The notes: generated by a model from the letters alone, not told the origin. A stretch of 64,000 nucleotides of DNA from Phycisphaerales bacterium (GCA_020849105.1 JADLGW010000051.1:33490-97489), one strand, 5' to 3'. Positions 21,924 to 33,120 are shown, counted from the stretch's first letter. Program-made: numbers and translations.

Positions 21924-23246
21924 CTACTCCTCAAAGCGGCGAACGCACACGGTGTTGTTCTGCCCGCCGAACCCGAAGGAGTTGGACAGGCACACGCGCA
22001 CGCCGCGGGCCCGCTCGTCGCGCGCCGCGTTGGGGATGTAGTCCAGGTCGCACTTGGGGTCCGGGTGGTGCAGGTTCATGGTGGGCGGCAGCCAACCGGT
22101 ACGGATCGCCTCGACGCAGGTGATGAGTTCCACCGCGCCGGCCGCCTGGATCAGGTGCCCGAGCATCGACTTCACGCTGCTGAAGGGGACGCGCCCCGCC
22201 AGCGGTCCGAAGACCTGCTTCACCGCGAGCGACTCGATCGCGTCGTTCTCCTGCGTGCCCGTGCCGTGGGCGGAGATGTAGTGCACCGGCGGGCGGCCGT
22301 CCCCTTCCGGCTCGCGCGGCGAGATCCCCGCCTGCCTGAGCGCCCGGGACATCGCCGCCACCGCGCCCCGCCCCTCGGGCTCGATATCCGTGATGCGGAA
22401 CGCGTCGGCCGATGAGCCGTACCCGGCCAGTTCCGCCAGCGGCGCGGCGCCGCGTGCCCGCGCGTGATCCAGCGATTCCAGGACCAGTACCCCCGCCCCC
22501 TCGCCCATCACGAAGCCGTCGCGCGTGCGGTCGAAAGGCCGCGCCGCCCCCGCGGGGTCGTCCCGTCGGGCGCTCATCGCCGTCAGCCGGATGAAGCCGG
22601 ACATGCCGAGCGGATGGATCATCGAGTGTGAGCCCCCCGCGAGCATCACGTCCGCATCCCCGTGACGGATGACCTCGAACGCCTCGCCGATCGCCTGGGT
22701 GCTCGCGGCGCACGCCGTCATGCAGTTGGATGACGGGCCCCGGAACCCGAACTCCCGGGCCAGGTGCGACAGGCACAGGTTGGGCTCCTGGCCGATCTCC
22801 GTGTGCGCGCTCAGCCGCGCCGTCGCGGCCGCCGCCCACGCCCCCGTGTCCACGGTCCGCCCGGCCGGCCTCCACGCGCCGGTGGAGCACTCGACGAAGT
22901 TGTCAAAGTCGAGTGAGCCCTCCCCGGACCCGAGGTAGGCGCCGACGCGCCGTGCGGGGACGCGGGCACGATCCAGCCCCGCCTGCCGCCAGGCCTGGGC
23001 CGCCGCGGCCAGGGCGAAGCGCGTGCTGCGGGCCGCGTGGCGGTGCGGCGCCGTGTCGGGCAGCCAGTCCTCCAATCGAAACTCCCGCACCTCCGCGGCG
23101 AAGTTCGTTGTGAAGGTCGAGGCGTCGTACAGCGACACCCGCCCGATGCCCGACTCCCCACGCAGCAGGCGCGACCACACGGCGCCCACCTCGTTCCCGA
23201 GGGGAGTGATCCAGCCCATCCCCGTGATGACGACACCCCTGGTCAT
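21924..23246 (-). CDS. Beta-ketoacyl-ACP synthase, FabF/KS-alpha type, catalytic
   Basis: 440 residues. The thiolase-fold active-site triad is intact: Cys in MTACAASTQAIGEA, His in SAHGTGTQENDA and His in SMLGHLIQAAGAVE. The C-terminal SNSFGFGGQNN signature is present. It should condense malonyl-ACP with acyl-ACP. No acpP or fabG gene is next to it; instead, a second ketosynthase without catalytic residues lies upstream in the same direction. That pairing resembles KS-alpha/KS-beta of type II polyketide or related systems rather than a housekeeping fabF operon. Confidence 0.9.
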   Translation of the reverse strand: MTRGVVITGMGWITPLGNEVGAVWSRLLRGESGIGRVSLYDASTFTTNFAAEVREFRLEDWLPDTAPHRHAARSTRFALAAAAQAWRQAGLDRARVPARRVGAYLGSGEGSLDFDNFVECSTGAWRPAGRTVDTGAWAAAATARLSAHTEIGQEPNLCLSHLAREFGFRGPSSNCMTACAASTQAIGEAFEVIRHGDADVMLAGGSHSMIHPLGMSGFIRLTAMSARRDDPAGAARPFDRTRDGFVMGEGAGVLVLESLDHARARGAAPLAELAGYGSSADAFRITDIEPEGRGAVAAMSRALRQAGISPREPEGDGRPPVHYISAHGTGTQENDAIESLAVKQVFGPLAGRVPFSSVKSMLGHLIQAAGAVELITCVEAIRTGWLPPTMNLHHPDPKCDLDYIPNAARDERARGVRVCLSNSFGFGGQNNTVCVRRFEE

Positions 23247-23283
23247 GTCGCTGGGCGCTCGGTATGGCGGACGCTTGGCCGGT

Positions 23284-23925
23284 TCACGCCGCGGGCTCGC
23301 CCGGCCTTGACTGCTCCTCGTCGTGTCCGCCGTCGTCGTGCTCGTCCCCGTCCTTCATCGCGTTGAGCTTGTCCGGGTTCAGCACCCGCACGAGCCCGTC
23401 CTTGAGCCGGCGTTCACCGAAGTTGATGATGAGCCCGAGTTCCACGTCCGCGGCCCGGAGTTGGGCCCGCAGCAGCGCCCGCTCGTATGAGGTCACCTCG
23501 CCCGGCCGTGCCATGACCTCCACGATGAACCGATCCGCCACCCACAGGTCGGCGACCACCTGTCCAACCACCTGTTCATCAAACATGACCTGGAAGGGGT
23601 GCCCCGCCTTGTGCGGCACTCCCTCGGCCGCCAGTTCGATCATCAGCGCCTTCAGGTAGACCGACTCGTCGTACCCCGGGCCCAGTTCCATGTGGGTCTC
23701 GATGGCACAGCCGATGGTCTTCCGGCTGACTTCCGTGAGCGCCGGGTCGAGTTCCGACAGCGGCGTGCCGCGCCGGCGTTCGCCTTCCCCACGATTGCCG
23801 TAGTTGCCGCCCTGTCCCCCGTACCCCCCTTGCCCGCCACCGCCCTGGCCACCCGGTCCACCGTGCCGGTATCCGCCCCGGCTGTCTCCGTACTGACCGC
23901 CGCCGTAACCACGTTCCGCGTTCAT
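23284..23925 (-). CDS. GxxExxY family protein with a Gly/Tyr-rich N-terminus
   Basis: 213 residues from the ATG at 23925 with AGGAG 6 bases upstream. The first 50 residues are a low-complexity run of Gly, Tyr, Gln and Arg (GGYGGQGG-like). The rest matches the GxxExxY family: IGCAIETHMELGPGYDESVY, FQVMFDEQVVG, VADLWVADRFIVEV and LRAADVELGLIINFG. The family is a PD-(D/E)XK-like fold of uncertain function, common in planctomycetes and Bacteroidota. It lies between the two ketosynthase genes on the same strand. Confidence 0.8.
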   Translation of the reverse strand: MNAERGYGGGQYGDSRGGYRHGGPGGQGGGGQGGYGGQGGNYGNRGEGERRRGTPLSELDPALTEVSRKTIGCAIETHMELGPGYDESVYLKALMIELAAEGVPHKAGHPFQVMFDEQVVGQVVADLWVADRFIVEVMARPGEVTSYERALLRAQLRAADVELGLIINFGERRLKDGLVRVLNPDKLNAMKDGDEHDDGGHDEEQSRPGEPAA

Positions 23926-23972
23926 GGGTCGCTCCTGGAAGGTTCCGTAGCCCAAACCACGATGGATCAATG

Positions 23973-25352
23973 TTACGACGCCCGGGCCAGAACAAGCGCG
24001 GCGTTCTGGCCCCCGACTGCCCCGGTGCATACCAGCACGTTCCGGAGCGTCGCGGGAGCCGACGGAGCGGGCCCGGCGAGCAGGTCGGCCGGCGGCTCCC
24101 CCGCGTGCAGGCGCGCCGGAAGCCGCTGCTGCCGGAGACACATTGCCCCCACCACAGCCGCGAGCCCGCCTGCGCCCGCCAGGCAATCCCCGATGAAGGG
24201 CACCAGCGGCACCAGCGGTATTGAGCCAAGACGCAGGCCAAAGACCGCCCTCAGTGCGCCGGCCTCCTCCAGGTCCACCGCCGGAACCCCGGAACCCTGG
24301 GGAATGATCGCATCCACGTCACCCGGGCCGATCCCGGCGTCCTCCATCGCGCTCTCGATGGCGTACCGCAGGCCTTCCCCCGACCAGACAAAGTCGGAAC
24401 CCGTCGCCACGGTGGATTGCCCCGACCCAAACCCGGCAACCCGCGCGTAGGGGGTCGCGCCACGCCGCTCGGCCGCCGCGGCCTCTTCCAGGATCAGTAT
24501 GCCGCCCCCCTCACCCGCCAAACCCCCGGCGCTGGACGCGTCATACGGACGCAGCACGTCCAGGGCGCTCGCCCCGGTCGGGGCCAGGCGGCCGGCCAGT
24601 TCCATCCGCAGGTGACGCAGCAGATTAATCGGTGACTCCGCCCCGCCCGAGAAGCACGCATCGGCATCACCGCGCCCGATGACCCGCATCGACTCCCCGA
24701 GGCAGAGCAGCCCGCTGGCCTGCATCGCAGTCACAGTGTTCGACGGGCCCTCCGCCCCATGCACGATGGTGACGTGGCACGCCAGCATGTTGGGCAGATA
24801 CTTCAGCAGCCACAGGGGGGGCAGGTTGTTCATCCCGCCGCCGCCCCCCTCGGCCGTGCCCCAGGCCCTAAGGCTGAACACGGCGGCACCACGCTCCGGG
24901 GCGGTGTCCACAGGTCCCACGGGTACGGACGCCGGCACCATCGCCGTCACGAGCGCCGCCGTCAGATCGTCCATTTCCGCGGCGATCAATCCGGCTCCGA
25001 TCTGGCACCCGAACCGCGCACCCGGGTAGGTCGGGCTTCCGCCCTCATCACCGTTGGTTCCGCGCGTGGCCATCCGGGCATCGTCAAGTGCGAGGCGGGC
25101 CGCGGCCACAGCCATGTCCGTGTCGCGGACCATGACTTTCGTCGCCTTGCGGTAGGACTTCGGGACGTACTCCCTGGCGCCCGAAAAATCGACCGCCTCC
25201 GACGCGAGCCGTGACCGGAACCCGGAGGGGTCGAAGCGGGTAATAGGGCGCAGGGCCGAGCGCCCGGAGACGAGGCCCTCCCAAAGGGCCTCCGCCCCGA
25301 CGCCGAGGCCGCAGACGGTGCCCACGCCCGTGATGATGACACTTCGATCCAT
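23973..25352 (-). CDS. Non-catalytic ketosynthase homologue (KS-beta/chain-length-factor-like)
   Basis: 459 residues from the ATG at 25352 (MDRSVIITGVGTVCG). The fold is that of FabF, but all three catalytic positions differ. The nucleophile region reads TAMQASGLL, with Gln in place of Cys; the first His motif reads IIPQGSGV; and the second reads FIGDCLAGAGGL, with Asp after Gly. Gln at the Cys position is the hallmark of chain-length factors and KSQ decarboxylating domains. With the catalytic KS 730 bases downstream it probably forms a heterodimer. Product unknown. Confidence 0.8.
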   Translation of the reverse strand: MDRSVIITGVGTVCGLGVGAEALWEGLVSGRSALRPITRFDPSGFRSRLASEAVDFSGAREYVPKSYRKATKVMVRDTDMAVAAARLALDDARMATRGTNGDEGGSPTYPGARFGCQIGAGLIAAEMDDLTAALVTAMVPASVPVGPVDTAPERGAAVFSLRAWGTAEGGGGGMNNLPPLWLLKYLPNMLACHVTIVHGAEGPSNTVTAMQASGLLCLGESMRVIGRGDADACFSGGAESPINLLRHLRMELAGRLAPTGASALDVLRPYDASSAGGLAGEGGGILILEEAAAAERRGATPYARVAGFGSGQSTVATGSDFVWSGEGLRYAIESAMEDAGIGPGDVDAIIPQGSGVPAVDLEEAGALRAVFGLRLGSIPLVPLVPFIGDCLAGAGGLAAVVGAMCLRQQRLPARLHAGEPPADLLAGPAPSAPATLRNVLVCTGAVGGQNAALVLARAS

Positions 25353-25383
25353 GCGGCCCAAGTGTATGAGCGGCGGCACGGAG

Positions 25384-25596
25384 TTAGTGAGGGTTGCTGC
25401 CCGGCGCCGCGGGGCGGACCTCGACTTCTTCGATCGTCGTACGACGCACAGTCACCCCGCCGGGGAGCTGCCGCTCCTCGACCTCACGGCGCACCCCGCT
25501 GACCCGCGGCCCTACCGGCTGCTTGACGCCGCGCGCGATGTGGCCGAAGAACTCACCCAGGGACCGCATGAGCGACTTTGGCCGCTCCGTCGTCAA
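25384..25596 (-). CDS. Small conserved-looking protein, unknown function
   Basis: 70 residues, charged, with VRREVEERQLPGGVTVRRTTIEEVEV near the C-terminus (two short beta-like strands). No family recognised. Its ATG overlaps the stop of the gene upstream by 4 bases, and the KS-beta gene starts 31 bases downstream, which supports real, coupled expression. Confidence 0.5.
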   Translation of the reverse strand: MTTERPKSLMRSLGEFFGHIARGVKQPVGPRVSGVRREVEERQLPGGVTVRRTTIEEVEVRPAAPGSNPH

Positions 25597-25880
25597 CTCG
25601 CCACGCCGCCCTGCTGCGCCACATGGGCTGCCTCATGCGCCATGGTGTTCAGGTTGCCCGCCTTCGCGAAATGGGCGTCGTTGCCCGCGGCAAATGCCTT
25701 CGCATTCATGCCGTGGGCGGCAGCGTTCGCGCCGTGCCCGGCGTGCTCAGTCCCGTGAGCCTTGATGCCCGCGAAGTCCGCGGCAACTTTGCCCGGTCCG
25801 GGCCTCGGGCTTGCCGCGGGCGCGGACGCCTCCGCACTCTTGCCGCCCGCGGCCGCTGCACCGCTCCTGTCCAGTTTCAT
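25593..25880 (-). CDS. Small HExxH protein, DUF4157-like
   Basis: 95 residues. The N-terminal half is Ala/Gly-rich; the C-terminal half has a FAAGNDAHFAKAGNLNTMAHEAAHVAQQGG-type pattern (residues about 62-92), containing HEAAH, an HExxH metal-binding motif in the same context as DUF4157 domains (AHELTHVVQQ). DUF4157 is known from much larger proteins, some linked to contractile injection systems. This is a minimal stand-alone copy. Start ATG is preceded by GGAGG. It overlaps the 70-residue gene by 4 bases. Confidence 0.6.
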   Translation of the reverse strand: MKLDRSGAAAAGGKSAEASAPAASPRPGPGKVAADFAGIKAHGTEHAGHGANAAAHGMNAKAFAAGNDAHFAKAGNLNTMAHEAAHVAQQGGVAS

Positions 25881-25907
25881 GTCAACCTCCGTTCGGATGG
25901 CCCGACG

Positions 25908-26447
25908 CTAATGAGGGTGGTTGTCCTTGACCGCCGCCAGCAGTGTACCAACATCCTCCGGCTTCACACACTCATGCAGAGTCTCGTCGATCAGCATCGC
26001 CGGCGCCCCCCCGCAGGCCCCCAGGCACTCCAGTTCGATCAGGGTGAACCGCCCGTCATCGGTCGTCTCCCCCACCTCGATCCCGAGCCTGTCCTTGATC
26101 GCCTGGGTCAGCCGCGACTGCCCGCAGAACTCGCACGCGATGGACCGGCACACGCCCACCACATGCTTCCCCCGCGGCTTCAGCCAGTACTCCTCGTAGA
26201 ACGACGCGGTGTCCAGTACGTCGGCCGCGGGCAGCCCGAGGAAGGCCGCGACCTCCTCCATGGCTTGTTCCGGCAGCCACCCGTACGCGTGCTGCACCTC
26301 GTTGAGGACCAGGAGCAGGGCCCCCTTGGCGCTTTCATACCGCGGCAGAACGCGGGCCCGCAGGTCCGCCTGCATCGCGGGGGTCAGGTACGGCTCCGCG
26401 CGATGCTCGACCCGTGCCGTACCGGAGTTCTTGGTGATCCAGGCCAT
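25908..26447 (-). CDS. nuoE: NADH dehydrogenase subunit E-like 2Fe-2S protein
   Basis: 179 residues from the ATG at 26447 (MAWITKNSG). A thioredoxin-like 2Fe-2S fold is indicated by CRSIAC (C-x4-C) and CLGAC (C-x3-C), with the conserved AYGWLPEQAMEEVAAFLGLP and DTASFYEEY segments. In complex I it helps pass electrons from NADH. No other nuo gene is adjacent, so it may serve another hydrogenase- or formate-dehydrogenase-type complex, or the remaining nuo genes lie elsewhere. Confidence 0.9.
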   Translation of the reverse strand: MAWITKNSGTARVEHRAEPYLTPAMQADLRARVLPRYESAKGALLLVLNEVQHAYGWLPEQAMEEVAAFLGLPAADVLDTASFYEEYWLKPRGKHVVGVCRSIACEFCGQSRLTQAIKDRLGIEVGETTDDGRFTLIELECLGACGGAPAMLIDETLHECVKPEDVGTLLAAVKDNHPH

Positions 26448-26493
26448 GCGCCGGCATAGTAGCCGGACCACGAACCGTTCAGTCGGCCCCGGG

Positions 26494-28374
26494 CTATGCG
26501 ATCGCCAGGCGTGCCCCACCGGCCAGGTACTGCACGCTGCCGGCCACCGGGAGCGCGACCGTCGCGAACGACCCCAGGCGCGATCCGAAGGTGAGGAACT
26601 GGAACGTCACCCCCGTGGCCGGTGTGTACCCGCCGGTGAAGTCAAACCGGACCGAACCGCCCAGGGTCGCCAGGGCGGTGACTTCCAGCCTGCCCCACAG
26701 CCCGCCGGCGCCCCCGGCCACGTCGATATTGATGGTCCCGGTCGCGCCGTTGACAAACGCCTGGGTCGCCGTGAGGACCGCGTTGCGTTCCAGGTGGATG
26801 GTCCCGAGGTTGGTGAAGGTGCCCCCGACGCCGCCCACGGCGGCTCGCCCCCCGCGCCCGACGGTGATCGTGCCGAGATTCAGCCCCACGCCGTCCAGCC
26901 CGCTGAAGTGACCGTTGCCGTAGAGCGTGACGGCCACCGCAGGGCCGAACGTGGTGGTCAGTGAGCCGGCAAGCACAAGGTCCGCGCCGCTCCCGACCTG
27001 CCAGGATCCGCCCGACAGGGTCGGGCCCGCGGCCTGGAGCACCGCACCGCCGAATGTGAGTTGCCCGGCCCGCACGTCCACGAGCCCGGTGTTGCTGAGC
27101 GTCACCCCGCCGTTGAACTCGGTGAAGACGATGCCCGACTCCGTCATCTTCCGCAGGATGCCGGCGTTCTGGATCGTCCCCGAACCGATCGTGACGTTCA
27201 CGTTGCCCCCGGGCAGGATCGCCATGATCTTGCCCGGTGAGTTCGTGATCGTGGCGCCGGTGAAGGTGAGCAGCCCGTCGATCCAGTGCAGGGCGCCGTT
27301 GTTCAGCACGTCGCGCCCGAGGGACTTCGAGCCCGTGGTCGTCAGCGCGAGTTTGCCCGACGGGTTGATCGTGACGGAGCCGGTGCCCGCCATGAGCCCC
27401 GATTGCCACAGCATCGGCCCGGAGAGCGAGAGCACGCCCGGCCCCTCGATGCGCGCGCCCACCAGGTTCATGACCGTGCCGGCGGTCCAATCGCCCGAGA
27501 TCCACTGCGTCCCGCCGATGAAGTTCACCGTACCTGAGCCCGACAGCGTGGACCCGGCGCCGTGGACGTAGGACTGCCGGTAGTTGAGCGTGGACGCCGC
27601 GACGAACCGCTGCCCCGTGTTGGTCCCGCCGCCGTCGATGTTGACGATCCCGCCGCCGATGCTGAGCATCGCCGCATTGTCGAAGGGGACGGCGATGATC
27701 AGCGTGGCGCTCCCGAACTTCCGGAACACGCCGGCGTTGTGGATGAGGTTGGTGCCCCCGTCGTCGAGCAGCGGCGCGACGCCGTCGCTGGTGAACACCG
27801 CCCCCGCCTCGTTGCGCAGCGTCCCGTCCAGGAAGCGCAGCGCCCCGCCCGTATGGTTCATCGTCCGCTCGTTCACGAGCGTGCGGCGGAGTTGTTTCGT
27901 GGCGCCGGTCGACAGCGTGGCCGCACCGCCGGCCGCGTCGATGATGGTCCGGCCGGCCCCCTCCATCAGGCCCGAGGTCCAGAGCAGGCCGGCAAGCCTC
28001 AGGTCGCCGTCCCCCGAGAGCGTCCCGCCCGCGAGCGCGAGCAGACCCGCCAGTTGGGAATCCTGGGCAACGGACAGCACGCCGCCCGCCCCCACCGTCA
28101 GCGGCGCGTCGCAGGTCAGCGTGAGTACCGCCAGGGACCCGCCCGTGAGGCTCAGGGCCGCGGACGAGCCCGCCGCGATCACCGCGTCATCGCCCGATCC
28201 CGGCAGCACGTCGCCATCCCAGTTCAGCGGGTCCAGCAGCGACTGTCCGTCGCCTCCGGCGTCCCAGGCAATGGTCGCCAGGAGCGTGCGCGGCTCGAGC
28301 GGTTCCATGAGGCGCCGGGCTCGTGCGCCGGGAGACGCGGCGATGCCGCGCCCAATGGCCGAGGGGTTCTTCAT
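26494..28374 (-). CDS. Large secreted LEPR-XLL protein, beta-helix-like repeats
   Basis: 626 residues from the ATG at 28374 with GGGAGG 5 bases upstream. Near the N-terminus is MEPLEPRTLLA, the LEPR-XLL motif linked to export in planctomycetes. The remainder is Gly/Ala/Thr/Leu-rich with recurring units such as TLSGSGTVNF, LEGPGVLSLSGP, TNLGTIHLERNAVL, consistent with a right-handed beta-helix as in autotransporter-like adhesins. No catalytic motif or membrane anchor is seen. Likely cell-surface or extracellular; function unknown. Confidence 0.75.
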   Translation of the reverse strand: MKNPSAIGRGIAASPGARARRLMEPLEPRTLLATIAWDAGGDGQSLLDPLNWDGDVLPGSGDDAVIAAGSSAALSLTGGSLAVLTLTCDAPLTVGAGGVLSVAQDSQLAGLLALAGGTLSGDGDLRLAGLLWTSGLMEGAGRTIIDAAGGAATLSTGATKQLRRTLVNERTMNHTGGALRFLDGTLRNEAGAVFTSDGVAPLLDDGGTNLIHNAGVFRKFGSATLIIAVPFDNAAMLSIGGGIVNIDGGGTNTGQRFVAASTLNYRQSYVHGAGSTLSGSGTVNFIGGTQWISGDWTAGTVMNLVGARIEGPGVLSLSGPMLWQSGLMAGTGSVTINPSGKLALTTTGSKSLGRDVLNNGALHWIDGLLTFTGATITNSPGKIMAILPGGNVNVTIGSGTIQNAGILRKMTESGIVFTEFNGGVTLSNTGLVDVRAGQLTFGGAVLQAAGPTLSGGSWQVGSGADLVLAGSLTTTFGPAVAVTLYGNGHFSGLDGVGLNLGTITVGRGGRAAVGGVGGTFTNLGTIHLERNAVLTATQAFVNGATGTINIDVAGGAGGLWGRLEVTALATLGGSVRFDFTGGYTPATGVTFQFLTFGSRLGSFATVALPVAGSVQYLAGGARLAIA

Positions 28375-28491
28375 CCAGTCCTCCCGTAGTCTTCGGCCGT
28401 TCCGGTGGGTGCGCCACCGGTGCTCGTGAACCCTACTCAATGGGGCCGGTGTCAATCAACCCCGACCCCCGATGTGGGGTAGCATGCCTCA

Positions 28492-28827
28492 ATGTACCGA
28501 TCCGTGCCGCTGGCCCGACTGCGCGAACTGCGCAACCGGACGCGCGACCTGACCCTCGCCGCGGACCTCGACCGCCTGCGGGACGGGATCAAGGGCCGGT
28601 CGCGAGCCGGCGCCGCGGGTTCCGGCGCGTGGAACTCCGCCGCACCGGCGGAACTCCGGGCGGTAGGGACTCCTGCCGGCGTGCTCCGCGGGGTGCTCAC
28701 AATCCGGACCCCGGACGCCGCATCCCGTTTCCTCGTGGATCGATGGCTGCGAACCGGCGGCGAGGCGGAGATCATCCGGGCGGCCACGACGGGGATCCGG
28801 CGCGTGCGGGTCGTCCTCGCGTCCTGA
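28492..28827 (+). CDS. DciA-like (DUF721) protein
   Basis: 111 residues. A central Trp (AWNSAAPAEL) followed by GVLRGVLTIRTPDAASRFLVDRWLR and IRRVRVVL fits the DUF721/DciA pattern. DciA loads the replicative helicase in bacteria without DnaC. Short and weakly conserved, so the family call is moderate. It is divergent from the LEPR-XLL gene. Confidence 0.55.
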   Translation: MYRSVPLARLRELRNRTRDLTLAADLDRLRDGIKGRSRAGAAGSGAWNSAAPAELRAVGTPAGVLRGVLTIRTPDAASRFLVDRWLRTGGEAEIIRAATTGIRRVRVVLAS

Positions 28828-28844
28828 CGCCGCGGCGAGCGTGC

Positions 28845-29198
28845 TCATTCCGGCTCTCTCTCGTAACCCTCCATCTGGCGCCGCAGCAACTCCGCATGCT
28901 CGCGCTGGGCATCGCGCGCCTCGCGAGCCATCTGGACGACATCGCGCATCATCTGATGCTGCTCGGTGAAGATATTGGACACCGGGGCCGCCGCGGCGGC
29001 CTTGGGCGCGGGCGACACCAGGCTCCGCACGACACCGAACGCCGCCAGGGCCAGCCCGACCAAGGCGACAATCAGCACGGGCTTGTTGATCCCGCCGCCG
29101 GCTGTTTCCGGGAACTCGGTGCCCCAGGTCTCCGGAGCGCCACGGCCCGCAGCAGCGGTCGGTGTCCGGCCTTGTTCCATTCCTTCCCCTGTGCTCAT
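28845..29198 (-). CDS. Small single-span membrane protein, unknown
   Basis: 117 residues from the ATG at 29198 (MSTGEGMEQG). One hydrophobic helix (PVLIVALVGLALAAFGVVRSLV) is followed by an Ala-rich linker and a charged helix (MMRDVVQMAREARDAQREHAELLRRQ) likely to form a coiled coil. No family recognised. Confidence 0.55.
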   Translation of the reverse strand: MSTGEGMEQGRTPTAAAGRGAPETWGTEFPETAGGGINKPVLIVALVGLALAAFGVVRSLVSPAPKAAAAAPVSNIFTEQHQMMRDVVQMAREARDAQREHAELLRRQMEGYEREPE

Positions 29199-29538
29199 TC
29201 CACACCCCCCTTTGGCCTGCGGCCGTGGCATCGGATCGGCGGGCGGGCGCGGCAGCCGCAACCGAAGGTCGGAGGAAATGCCCAAAGCGCCGGAACCTGT
29301 TCCGCGTACGCGAGCACGGCGTGTAACGAGGGCGGCACCCGGGGTACACGCCCCATCCGGCGCGTCAAACAAGGGGGATTTCGACGATCATCCGGGCTTG
29401 CGGCTGGCAAACAGCCGTTTCTGGTGCACACTACCCCCAAGAAGCACACCGGGGTCTGCCCGACAATCCGGGGTTCGTGCGCGAGTGCCGCGCGGGGTGT
29501 GTGACAACCGGTATCAGGGCCCAACGCGGGCTTGCGGC

Positions 29539-30213
29539 ATGACTGCGCTGACACGACAACGCGGAAGACCGGAGACCACGGACTGGCACGCCGGGGTCGT
29601 CCAGTTGCTGGACGAGAGCCACCTTGTCGCGTTGTCCCCCAGCGTGCCGCGACAGGTGCGGTTCGCATCCTCGCTCTCCGGCTTCCTCCATGGCATGCGG
29701 GATACCGAGGTGTGCGTGCTCCACGGGCGGGCGATCCGCGACCTGGAGACGTTCTGCGCCCAACTGGAACGGGTGGTGCCCGGGCCCACGCTGGAGCGGC
29801 GCGTGGACGGTCCTTGCGGGGTCACCGCGCTGATACGACACCGGGAAACCTGGCCCGGCCGCCCGGCCGCGAAGTTCAGGTTCTATGTATGGAACGACGC
29901 GGACACTCTGCTGGGCCACGATGAACACCTGTTCGGGCGCCTGGTCGATGCGCTGGCGGGCGTCGCGGCGGAGGCCGAGTATGCCAGCGACGACCTGCTG
30001 TTTATCCAGCGGGTGGTGTTCATCGGCGGGGCGGAGTTGAAGCGGTACTGGGAATGCGGGGACGGGCAGTTCCGCGCGTGGTACAACGAGGGGGCGGGGC
30101 GGCCGTTCTGGGAACTCGTATCCGGCCTCGACGCCCCGCCGATCCAGCCGCTGTCGCTCGACGCCCTCTTCGACCCCCTGGCGCCGAACCTGCGGCTCGC
30201 GCCGAGCGCGTGA
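29539..30213 (+). CDS. Hypothetical soluble protein
   Basis: About 224 residues from the ATG at 29539; no clear ribosome site. Features include CVLHGRAIRDLETFCAQLERV, a Trp-rich middle (FRFYVWNDADTLL) and LLFIQRVVFIGGAELKRYWE. No catalytic motif, signal peptide or membrane segment is evident. No family recognised. Codon pattern matches the neighbours, so it is probably real. Confidence 0.5.
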   Translation: MTALTRQRGRPETTDWHAGVVQLLDESHLVALSPSVPRQVRFASSLSGFLHGMRDTEVCVLHGRAIRDLETFCAQLERVVPGPTLERRVDGPCGVTALIRHRETWPGRPAAKFRFYVWNDADTLLGHDEHLFGRLVDALAGVAAEAEYASDDLLFIQRVVFIGGAELKRYWECGDGQFRAWYNEGAGRPFWELVSGLDAPPIQPLSLDALFDPLAPNLRLAPSA

Positions 30214-30303
30214 CGGGCGGCCGCGGGCGTCAGCCGGGCGGCACGCCAGAATCAGCCGACAAGGCCCGCTTGACTCGCCGCCTGTCTCGGCGCATGCTCG
30301 CGC

Positions 30304-30960
30304 ATGCGCATCATCGCCGGGGAGTACCGCTCACGCCGCCTGATCTCGCCGCCGGAGGATTCCCCGGCGCGGCCGCTCCCGGACCGGGTGAAGGAATCGC
30401 TGTTCTCCATCCTGCGCGGGCATGTGGAGAGCGCCGCGGTCTTCGACGGCTTCGCCGGGAGCGGGTCGTTCGGGCTGGAGGCGCTGTCGCGCGGGGCGGC
30501 CCGGTGCGTGTTCGTGGAGCGAGACCGCGACGTGGCCCAGGTTCTGAAGAAGAACATCGAGGCGCTGGGGGCCGGCGCCCGCGCCGATGTCGTCATCGGC
30601 GATGCGCTCGGCCCCGGCGCCCTGTCGCGCTGCCCGCGCCCGGCCGGCATCATCCTGCTGGACCCGCCGTATGTGATGGCCGAAGACCCGGCGGCGTGGC
30701 GGCGCGTGTGCGGCCAGGCCCAGCGGCTGCTCGGCTGCCTCGCGGACGACGGGTACCTGCTCATCCGCACGCCGTGGCCGTTCCTCCACGAGCTCCCGGA
30801 AGACGCCCGGCCCCCGCTCGTTCCCGCGGATGCTGGCGGGGACACGCCCGCGCCGCCGGTGCCCCGCCGCCGCGTGGACCTCGCCCTCCCCGGGGCGGAC
30901 GGGCCCGAGACCCATGAGTACGGGTCCACGGCCGTTCACCTGTACATGCGCCGGCGGTGA
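30304..30960 (+). CDS. rsmD: 16S rRNA guanine-N2-methyltransferase RsmD
   Basis: 218 residues, [13 protein letters not shown] at the N-terminus, SAM-binding [19 protein letters not shown] and FVERD, and the catalytic LLDPPYV (D/NPPY) motif. It methylates G966 of 16S rRNA. Length is slightly above the usual 190 because of a Pro-rich stretch near residue 175. It precedes glnS by about 60 bases in the same direction. Confidence 0.92.
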   Translation: MRIIAGEYRSRRLISPPEDSPARPLPDRVKESLFSILRGHVESAAVFDGFAGSGSFGLEALSRGAARCVFVERDRDVAQVLKKNIEALGAGARADVVIGDALGPGALSRCPRPAGIILLDPPYVMAEDPAAWRRVCGQAQRLLGCLADDGYLLIRTPWPFLHELPEDARPPLVPADAGGDTPAPPVPRRRVDLALPGADGPETHEYGSTAVHLYMRRR

Positions 30961-31022
30961 GCACACCTACCCTTCCCGGATCACCCCGGCCGCTGGGCCG
31001 GAGGGAACACAGGAGTCCTGCC

Positions 31023-32915
<1,893 letters not shown>

Positions 32916-33120
32916 GGCCCCCGGAGACCCGCCGGCCAACGCCGGGCGCGGCCGCACGCCGAAGGCCACGGGTCGGCGGTCCATCCAGGCGGCGGCGGAT
33001 TTTTCTGGCGGTTTCCGCTCCTTCGTGGTAAGGTGCCGCCGTTCAAGGCGGCCCGTGCCGGCGCGTGCCCGCACGACTCTGGCCACGCCGACATGTTCGA
33101 TCTGTGGAGGCAGAAACACG

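Noticed and set aside
29380..29440. Possible tRNA-like fold in the spacer before the hypothetical gene
   Set aside because: No T-loop GTTCRA consensus and no acceptor pairing.
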